Below are positions 54,561 to 64,000 of a DNA stretch of 64,000 bases, piece after piece. Position 1 is the stretch's first letter. Each line of letters starts with the position of its first letter. Source of the stretch: Scatophagus argus (lineage: Eukaryota; Chordata; Actinopteri; Scatophagidae). Position numbers and translations under genes: made by a program. The notes below the pieces were generated by a model, which saw only the letters and a program-made list of their open reading frames with translations, was not told where the DNA came from and did not search any database. The stretch covers positions 8,924,862-8,988,861 of the forward strand of contig NC_058510.1 in the NCBI RefSeq assembly GCF_020382885.2, in the 5' to 3' direction.

Positions 54561-56560
54561 GGTGAAAACTACATATTTCTACATTTGGTGATTTTGAATT
54601 TGTTGCTGAACTGAAAGTTTGTCCACTTCTTAAACTACATAAACAATTGAAAAACTCTCTTGGATGAGCTGAAAAATGAATTGTGACAAAGCTGAAAGCA
54701 GAGCTGTTTTTCTGAGCTCATGCAAGGTTGACTTTTTCAGCTTTGTTCTTAAAGCAGAGCGAAGCTGCAAACATTGAGTATACAGAATATGATGCTACGC
54801 TGTAGATTAAACCTCCCAGCAGTATATAAAGCAGCTCAAATGAGCTCAACTTTAAAGAGGAATCTGGGTATTTTCCTGAACTCCCTACTTGTTACTTTTT
54901 CAAGAACATTTTTATGCACAGAGCTGCTGATGCGTGAGCGTCCGATCATTTGAACAGGACGTGTTGCGTCACTCCTGATGTCTTTCTGATATCTTCCATG
55001 GCACCTCTGCCATCAGTTTATGAATGTGTGTGTGTGAGTGTGTGAGTGGGTGAATGCGGCATGTGTTGCAAAGTGCTTTGAAGACTAGAATAGCTCTGCA
55101 TAAACACAAGTCCATTTACTTCATGAATCTGCCACCAGTATAACCAGGATGACACTGTTATGTGCTTTTAAAAATGTCACTAATTCCCCCTTTTGCACTG
55201 GACAAAAAAAAAACCCACTCACATCTGGCTTTTGTTGTCAATGCCAACGGGTGAAAAATGACGCTGCAGCTATGATTTGTGATTGGAACATGACACCTGC
55301 ATATAAAAGCTAATTTTTGTCCCTTGTGACGCATGTTGACATTAAGGATGTTGGCGTGTAAGTACTTTTCCATCCATCTCTGTTCAAGCAGCCTTCAAAC
55401 ATCATTTAGTCAGAGCTGAGTCTGAAAGACTGAGAAGAAAAAGATGTCAGAGAAATAACCACAAATAACCACTGTAATGTTTGAGTGATACTGTGCAATT
55501 GTCAACAGAGATGAGAAGCATAATGGCTCACACCTACATCCATCATCAGCTTAAAAAAAAAAACAATTATGTGTTTAATTCAGAATGGTATTGATTTTGA
55601 TTTAAACAAGCACCCTGTCTTCTGGGTGCAGTCTGACAAGGTGAATAATCTGCTGCTTTCTGTTGTTCCCCGTTTTCGGGTGAGGAAAAAAAAAACAGGC
55701 TCGTCAAACTCGTCTACTGGGAACAGGAAATGCAGTCACATATGAGTAAGTGTTGGGGAAAGATTGTGGTCATGGCTAAAAGGAACCAGCACTGATGGTG
55801 GGAGATAGGATGTAAACCTCTGGTGGTCCCTGGTGTTGTATGCACAACTTTCCACCTGAACCTCCTGCCTCAGCGATTTTTTGGCATGTTAACAACTGCA
55901 CTGACAGTGGACCTCTCTAGAGCACAGCCAAGAACCCGCACAGGAGACAAAACTAGACAACATACAAGGATCGGCTGTCTGTGAAGACCAAGAAGTCACA
56001 GCACTGATGGGGAAGTGACCCAACTGCCATGATGACATGATGACAGCTGAGGTGAGCAAACTCCATGAGGAAGACCATAAGAGATGAAGTCAAAAGGTGA
56101 TGAGTGGACCCTTTAGGCTTTTTCTTTGTTTTAAATATTTAGAAAAACAACAGATGCTGTAGACAGCCACACTCTTTTCATGTGCACAAATAATAATTCT
56201 GATATAAAGACTTTTATATGTTAAGGTTTTACATTTGTTATGCATGAGAACATGGAATTGAAAGAGAAGGTAAACATGAGCAAATGTGAGTTAGTGCAGT
56301 CCTATTTTGGCTAATTTATTATTATTTAAGATTTTTCATTTCTCTACCAAGTGTAAAATATGCTCTTTTTCAATTCAAAATCATCTTCGTGTCTTTTGTG
56401 CTAATTGATGAAACAGGCATTCAAAACTGTAAGTGATCACACCGTCGTTACCTACAATCTGTTTTCCATCCACAGTCCACCTGTTAAACAGCGGCAGAAC
56501 AATGTGACTGCTCCAGAGCATAAAAGCAACACATGGCAATGCGACAACCGTCTGATCTCA

Positions 56561-56599
56561 GGAGGAGAGGAGGAGGAGGAGGAGGAGGAGGAGGAGGAG
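56561..56599. repeat. GGA microsatellite
   Basis: About 13 GGA units with one interruption. On the plus strand it lies inside an open frame giving poly-Gly or poly-Glu, which is an artefact of the repeat. Confidence 0.9.
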
Positions 56600-57529
56600 A
56601 AAGGAAAGATCATTCCCCTGTGAAATATTCTTTGAACTTTCAACAAAAGGATGAAGCAGAGGCCTCCAGGGAATCCCCACTGCAGTGTCCTACACAGTTA
56701 TTTCACTCTTCATCTGAGAATACAGGGAGGGTGAGAGTGAGACATTATCTTCTATATGATACCTTGCCCGTTTTTTTTTTTTTTAACTCCCCTTACTCTA
56801 GGCTACGTTAAATTGTTATTTTTGCTCATACAGGAAACCTTAAATTGGGTCATATCAGACAATCACAGTGTGATAAATCACACTCAGAGCAAACAGAGGG
56901 AGAGATGGTCACTTCTCACTCTGTGCCACAGAAGAAAAACAGGTTCATGACATCCTTTCGAGGAGGGTGTAAAATTGATCCACTTTGGAATATTTGCAGG
57001 GTACAATGTTCTTTTCTAAAAGCCCAGCTGCTCCAACAATTAAATCCAAACATGGATTTGACACATCAGCTGCATCTGCTGCCGAGCAGTGAGGATTTGG
57101 CTCCAATAGTCCTGGCTTTCATCTGGTCATTTACAGCTCCCGGCACTGTTGCAGAGAGTGCTTCTGAAGGACTAATGATAGCTCAATGTGCCACTGGGAA
57201 CAAAGAGGCTGAATGAGAGTCTGAATGCAGCACAGAGGGATTCAAAGATTTGCAAACCTCAGATATTTTCTTCCCGCACATGTCAGAAAAATAGTTCAAA
57301 ATAAATGAAAATGTGCCAAGCCTAAAGAGTAAACCCAGTGAGGCGGCATTTACGTTTCTGTTTTAATATAAAAGTATTTTATTTACAGCACAGCTCAGTG
57401 AAGTTTATATTGCATAACATACAGTCTGCTGCACAATAAAGACTCAAACAAAGTTTCCATGTTTGAAAAACAAGGAAAAGAAGACAAAAGAAGACATATT
57501 TTTAAGCTACTATCAATCATGAGTAGAAA

Positions 57530-57620
57530 AGCTGAAAACTGAACTCAAGTACTGTTACTTTGCAAAAACAAATACTTAAGTAGAAATAAAGGTAAACATC
57601 AAAATAACTACGTGAATAAG
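57530..57620. repeat. dispersed AAGTAC repeat, copy C (fragment)
   Basis: A short fragment, CTCAAGTACTGTTACTTTGC followed by AATACTTAAGTAGAAATAAA, related to copies A and B. Confidence 0.5.
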
Positions 57621-60600
57621 AGTACAAAAGTATTCAATGAAAAAAATGACTATATTACAAATTACAGTATTCCCAGTTTTTAAAATCTCTTATGCGGACA
57701 CAAAATGTTAATATATAAATCAACAAATTGTGTGCATGTACATAATAGACTACATCTAAATATCAAAAACTATCAACATGTTAAAGTGTCCTTAAACTTT
57801 GATCTTTCCAGTATATGCAGATGTCCCAGTTTCCAGCCTCAGCTCATTAAGATGGGTGGTTTTCAAGCATGACATAATATTAAACTTTTTAGGATTAACA
57901 CAACAGACATTCTTGCTGTTCTCAGAGTCAGCCCACCAATGTTATCACTTCATCCAGTGGCAACCATCATGTGTGACATATGGACCAATCACGACAGTAC
58001 AGGTGTTGTTCAGCAACAGTTGATGGCGAAAAAATCTGTCTGATATTACAGTTAAATTAATTCATTGTAATGGTACAACAGGCATCAGTTTTTAAATAGC
58101 CTACTCATTCCTGACTGACTAGATTGACTTTATTTCCTGAAAGCCTTAGGACAGTCTCTGTTGTGACCAGGCTCATGAACTGACAAGTGAATGTATGTAT
58201 TGGTCTGCACAATCCACAGCAAAGACTGAACGTGATAGACGGGACTTGTTTCATCTTTGCACATTTTGAGCAATATACTTGCATGTGCCACTTGTAATAA
58301 ATCCAAACTTTCACAAGTAAATAATAAGCAATCTCGGGATAGAAAGATTAAGATTAAGTGTCCTAATCTAGTAGCTAGTCCTCTGCCATACAATAGTATC
58401 AGTCATTGCTGTTTTAGTGAGATTGATTTGCCATCAAAGGAAGGCAAACAGTATTAAAGGCCCTGGCAAATTTACTTTGGCCCATCCAAAACTGAAGTCC
58501 TGGCACAGCGCCTGGTAAGTGCATGTGTAAAGCCAAGCATAGAAAGCTATCCCTACATTTCATCAGGGACACTAGAGTCCTTCTAGATGACTTGCTGGCT
58601 TATTATCTAAGATCCTGAATGATTAACTGTCCTGTTCAGGCTGAGACAAAAAGTCCCAGATGAATCAGGAAAAACACTTCAGGGTCATTGAACGTGCCAC
58701 ACAGTCGGCTTCCGTGAAGACACTTTGGGCCATGAGAAACCTGAAACAATCAAGAACCCTGCAGATCTACACAGAGATGGCTGTTTTTCATCGTGTTGCC
58801 AGATCAGACCAGGACAAGGTCAGAGTGTCTTGAATCCCTTTGATCGTTACCATTCATTAAGGCCACAGTCCAAATCATAATCAAGGACCTGCCTCATCTG
58901 TATTCCGGCGTATTCCAGCGAGTTCAAACTCCCCCGGGGCAGTTTGAACTGGCTGATTATCAACCTCCACACTTCTGCTGTGGAGATGCTGTAAAACATA
59001 CACACGTCTGTGCATTTAAATACAAGTGCATTTGAATCACCATTCAGCAAAAGCGAGGGTCAAACTAATCACTGTGTCTCATATCGGCCAACATATTAAA
59101 ATGTCTTCAGGAAAAAGGACCTTTTGAAACCAGTACGACTGACTCACTCAGTCACAAATCTGGGATAAAAAATGTACTTTCTGCTAGGAAGTGAGTCAAA
59201 ATAATGATGATTGTTCTCAAATCTAATTATGCTGCTCATTACCGAGTGTTTATTATCCATGAACCGAGGAACGAGTGAACAGCTGAGTGACTCTGGCTGG
59301 TTCAGTATCTCGTACGATAAAACACACCATTGGTCTCACACTGCCAATGTTAACAGTTCCTGATCGCTCTGCTCAGTGTTTGTTTAGCAGCCACAGAGGA
59401 AACGTCGTTTTTTGGGGATGACAGTGAAGCGGACTCCACGCGTCTATCACTTTTATTTATATGTTGAGTGTGGTGGCCTCCCATCATTTCTAACACAACT
59501 TGAACCACATTAGATCTCTAACCAGCCTGTAAAAACCTGTGTGGGTGTGCATGGGCTTTTGTAAAAAAAATAATTTAAGCATGACTTGAATTGTCTCTTA
59601 TAACATTTTGGTTTTTCTGTCTTTAATAGGGTTTTCCATTTGGTTCTGAACAGCAAATTAAGTGACAACTTCCACCACGTGCAGAACCAAGACAGGTTTG
59701 ACTTCTGCTGTCTAAGTCGTCTCTGAATTTTTATGGTTTCCTGCCCAAAATAAATCTAACAGTAAATACAGTAATCTGATGAAAGCACTGAAACGATTTA
59801 CAGCCATCTGAAGCAGTGAGGGAATGCAGGAAAGAGCAAAGAGGGTCGCCACTTAAAGTTTGAAGTCGAAGTTTGAAGTCTCAAGAGAAGGTGAAAGCTT
59901 TGGGATGGAGATGCAGAAAAGTAGAGTTTCCATCCACCTGTGCAAGAAAAACCTGAAAAACAGTTTTTACCCTTGGCTGAGGCAGAGTCTTGGTTTATCA
60001 GGAAAAATGAAATGCAATCAAATGGAAAGACAACAAACAATTTAAAATGAATAAATCAACGTATTATAGAAAAGAAATGACAAATATCGGATCTGTGTGT
60101 CCTGCAATGTTTTATTGGAACCCGACTGGAAATTCATTGCCGCCTTTGCTTATCTCAGTGAAATAATAGATAGACAGAAATGTGCATTTATTTGTGCTGG
60201 GAGTTCGGTTAACATTTCCACAACATTTGGATGGAAAAGCGGCAGAAGTTAACAATTTGACATTAAAAATAGAAAATCAGCGGAGTGGTGACTTTTTCTC
60301 ATTTTTGATCAACACCTCTAACCACAGTGTTGAGAAAATAACTTGTTCTTAGATATTGTATTGTATTCTTGCTTAAAAAGTATGACGTCAATGTCATATT
60401 TATTCAGTCCCACATAAAATCTGTTCCACCAGGCTTTACATTACACACTTAAAGCAGTGAGAAGGGACTTAGATAAAATATTCATGTCAGTCTTTGGTGT
60501 CATATCAGCTAGTGCTGGAGGGTGCCATCACAAGTCTTCACATACTGTATCTGCACCGGTGAGGACAACATCAGTCATAAAGTGTTAAACTCTTGATTTC

Positions 60601-61639
60601 ATTATGGATGCATGCTTCATTTTCAGAAGACATTTCTGCAGAATGTAGTGGCTCTTGCTAACGCTGCATGTGAGCTTTAAGAGGCAGATGTGGAAATGAG
60701 TGCGGAGTGCCAAGTGCACTACACAAGAATAACCAGCGACACCTGTTGCCTATTAAGCTCTTCGAGTATTTGCTTGTGGAGGAGCCTGAGTACTGATGGC
60801 AGGAAGACGCATAATCATACACCTGAAAGCATGAAATGCAGCTACTCCCCTAACCTAACTGTTGCACTGACGGCGCAGCTTTCATTTGGTGTCGTTAATG
60901 AATTCCTGTTGAGTAAAAAGTTGCAGGTGCAGACTAAGATGCCTTTTTGTTGTTTTTCCTGTTTATAGGTTATACATTTCACATGTGACTGGATTTCAGT
61001 TTAAATGGTTTTAACGGCATTAATAAGATGGAATCACGTGACTTGTCAAGTGAATAATAGCTTTGGATTGATGAACACTTATGAATTTGTGCACATTATT
61101 TTTCTACCATGTGACCATGGCGTCACCTAAATGTCTTAAGCTGTTTTGCGGTCATCTGGTCATTTATATTACTGTGCTTTCTTTCTTCTCATACTGGTTT
61201 TGAAAGGCTATTCCCTTGACATGTTATGTGCTGGTTTTACGGGCCATAGCTTCCTATAATTTTATTTATTTATTTATTTAAAAAGGAACTCATTGCTACT
61301 GTAAATTCATAGAAAAGTTGAGGTTCATCTTCTTTGGTACTTAAAACAGGAAAAAGTGGTTTACAACAGTCTTTCACTACAGGTCTGCCAAACATCCACA
61401 AAATGTAAAGTTTGTCTACACGCAAAAAGATAAGCAATATTAAAAGGCCAATCATTGAATATTTACTTAGGTTTAAGTTTGAGCATTTCCATCCCAGAAA
61501 ATCTTGTGGAAGTCAACAAATGTGTCCAAATAACCATTTTGAGATCTTTGTCTTTCTTTTCCCATAATTAGTACTGAACTACGTGGCTCCCAGCAGGAAA
61601 CAAACAACACTAAGAATTCACAGCCAAACTCAGCTGTGC

Positions 61640-61925
61640 TTTGAGCTAAATGCTAACATGTTAACCTGCTGATATTTTACACAGGTGGGCCTTTAATGTT
61701 GACTATGTTCTCCATCTTAAGTCAGCATGTTTACATGCTAATGTTAATGAGGCAGATGGGAATGTCATTACTTCCTCAAGCAGACAAATTAAAAGTGTGA
61801 CTGGATGACGGTGCTGGATGAGAAGTCATTGCGATTTATTCTTGCAGTCCCACACAAATTTCATTCAGTATTTCAGCATGGAGAAAAACAGCAGACAGGC
61901 CATACCTGGAGCTATGCATCATGAC
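61640..61925 (+). repeat. dispersed teleost repeat of the GCTAAATGCTA type, copy 2
   Basis: It reads GAGCTAAATGCTAACATGTT, ATGTTTACATGCTAATGTTA, GATGGGAATGTCATTACTTC and GACGGTGCTGGATGAGAAGT, in the same order and orientation as copy 1 at 42540-42890. Non-coding. Confidence 0.65.
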
Positions 61926-64000
61926 TACAAATGCGAATTTTGTCTACATATACAGCCTATGTATAATTCTGTATAATTAGTAGTCAGTTACTTAGTTATT
62001 TCCTAGAAATGTCCTGCAAAATTATTTTTTTTAAACATTTCCAAAAAAAAATGGACATGACTCATTGGCATAAATCATAAAGTGAGGCTGCATTTTAAAT
62101 TTCAGCTGCCTCATTAAATTTTATTACATATGAATAAATATAAGAGATTGATTGTCGACTGATGTCTGATGTCGACTGATGCTGAGATACAAATTTTTGC
62201 GACATTTTAAAATCTTTCTTTAAAGACAATTGGATCAATTTATATTTGTCTTAAAGTCAAGGTTGCATCATTTTGACTACATCCTGACTCCATGACTGTG
62301 ATGTATAACTTCAGTTTGAAACAGAAGCGTGAAGTGTGCCATCATACAGGGAGGGATCACATGAATCACTGGGCTTGAAGTGGGGGAATGAGGGCCAGAT
62401 GGGATGGCTTATTCAAATATCTCTGATGCTTTGATCACATTTCGTGCAGTCTTTCAAAAGACTACATCACTGGTTTCAAAGAGTGATGGGATTTTCACTT
62501 TTAAAGGATGAATCTCTGCCGCTGGTGTTGTCTTACTTTATGAATGGTGTGTTCCTGTGTGTACTCCTGTAACAGCTGTAAAATGATAGTTTGGTGACAT
62601 TTCAACAGCTGTTTCCTTCTCATTTTGGGTGTACTTCAGCTCAGTGGAGACAGCAGATGTTCCTGTGATCTGTGGTTGAGGTGGCCTCTCTATTCTTAAC
62701 TGTGATGAACAAACCAAAACAGCACATCCCACACAGCAACACATGCAATCAGTCGGAGGCCAGAGGTGGCCTCGAGACAGCAGGCATTACTCTTACTAAT
62801 AAGCCCTGTCACCGTCGAACGCACCACGCATCCATCAGCCAATAACAAAACTGCCTACCTTGAATGTCTAAAACATGCAGGATGACGCCTGTTAATCTCC
62901 ACACTGGAGAAAATAAATGGTCTCTTAAAAAGTAAAGTTTCTCTTAGTTGGTGTTGGAGGTAGATCATGTGGTATTTGTCGAAGTTATCAGAATTGTGAG
63001 TTCAGGCACATTCATCTGATTTCCAAGTGGTCAAAATGGACTCAGTGTGTTTCATAACGTGGGCAAAGTAAATCATCCAAATAAGATGACATAATCCCTG
63101 CAGGAAGAATAATTCAGTCACTCATTCTTTTCAGCGGTTGAACTGATTCTCATTTGGTTCAGTATTTAATAAAGTTTAAAAACCTGACAATATTTCAGAA
63201 TTTATATTTGTTGGTGGATGTAAGAACTTTTTTCCCCTCTGATCCACAAAAACAACACTTTTAAAGACAACGTGAAAACAAACCTTTATCAGATTATTAA
63301 GAGAATACTGAATTAGCTGAATTACTGAAAGCGTGACGCGCTACATAACATGCTAATCTTATAACACTATTATACTGATTATGTCTAATTACGTGTGAGA
63401 TTATATTTATAATCAGAGGTTTAGTGCTGCAACGCAGGTGCTGTTCCTGTGGTGGCAACTTCACATGCATCAGTCAGCCATAACTGATCACATGATCACA
63501 CATTGCATAGTTTCATCCGTTTCATTATGCTGAGAATATCATCATCTAATGGGCCTTCGCAAACAAAGAAAGCATCAGGAGAGTGAAGGTTGAATGAAAG
63601 GATGTTTTGCTGCCTTTTCACTTTTTGCTCAGTAGACGTTGGCTAACTGGAGGAAAAGTGATTTAATTCTTGTGTCCAAGCCTCACTCCAGCAGCACTAC
63701 CTTCATGTTATTTGTTTATACATGTGCACAGTTCAAGTCAGAACTCATGAAGGTGCGTCACTGCACCCGATTACAGCTTCACTTATCATGTGTCAAGCAG
63801 TTATGGAAACATTACTGAATAACATGAATAAGCTCTAAATGTCCTCATATCTACTCTACTTTTTGATTATATTCTGCTCATAGTGGGGCTTAAAATGAAG
63901 GCTTAATGATTCACAGAAGAGAACTTCACTAGGAACAGGCTGAAGAGGCAGGAATTGAAATGGAAATGGAAAAAAAAACACACAAATATCTAAAATTTGC

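Larger units (their letters stand above)
40080..64000. other. about 24 kb without a supportable gene
   Basis: I read both strands and found no exon with a recognisable domain. All open frames are short and lack family signatures. The region has TATA-rich patches (46605-46650), microsatellites, a dead transposase fragment and at least four dispersed repeat families listed separately. It lies upstream of oprk1, so it may hold regulatory elements of that gene or of a gene beyond the right edge. Confidence 0.6.

Noticed and set aside
56452..56811. ORFs giving poly-Ser, poly-Glu or poly-Gly
   Set aside because: All derive from the GGA microsatellite at 56561-56599.

Overview
The window reads as nuclear DNA of a ray-finned (teleost) fish. 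The genes are split by GT-AG introns, the proteins are close to human orthologues, and the spaces between exons carry interspersed repeats that I recognise from many teleost genomes. Five protein-coding genes can be followed exon by exon. In every gene complete within the window the exon phases join without a frame break. Orthologue identities come from memory of the human proteins, not from a search.

Layout: (1) 1-16440, minus strand: the 5' two-thirds of myom1 (myomesin 1, a sarcomeric M-band crosslinker), from a probable promoter with a CArG box to the first bases of the ninth domain. The rest of the gene lies beyond the left edge. It includes a 471-bp in-frame cassette exon matching the EH segment of mammalian embryonic-heart myomesin. 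(2) About 20310-23341, plus strand: a complete myl12-type myosin regulatory light chain gene, divergent from myom1. (3) About 24750-28769, plus strand: complete fastkd3, a mitochondrial RNA-binding FASTK-family protein with a RAP domain. (4) 28847-32574, minus strand: complete chmp5, an ESCRT-III subunit, tail-to-tail with fastkd3. (5) 35832 to about 39990, minus strand: complete oprk1 (kappa opioid receptor) with two small 5' UTR exons and a CA repeat upstream. (6) About 40080-64000: roughly 24 kb with no gene I can support, holding microsatellites, a dead Tc1/mariner transposase fragment, several families of dispersed repeats and some stretches that could be conserved non-coding elements.

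The neighbours do not form a functional pathway. The divergent myom1/myl12 pair matches the MYOM1-MYL12A/B neighbourhood on human 18p11.31, while fastkd3, chmp5 and oprk1 lie on different human chromosomes, so this order is lineage-specific. I found no prokaryote-like system, CRISPR array, tRNA or rRNA. The points most worth a second look are the teleost EH exon of myom1, the altered selectivity residues of oprk1 (Lys at position 6.58 and a weakly acidic second extracellular loop), and a quasi-periodic cluster of CRE motifs inside a myom1 intron.
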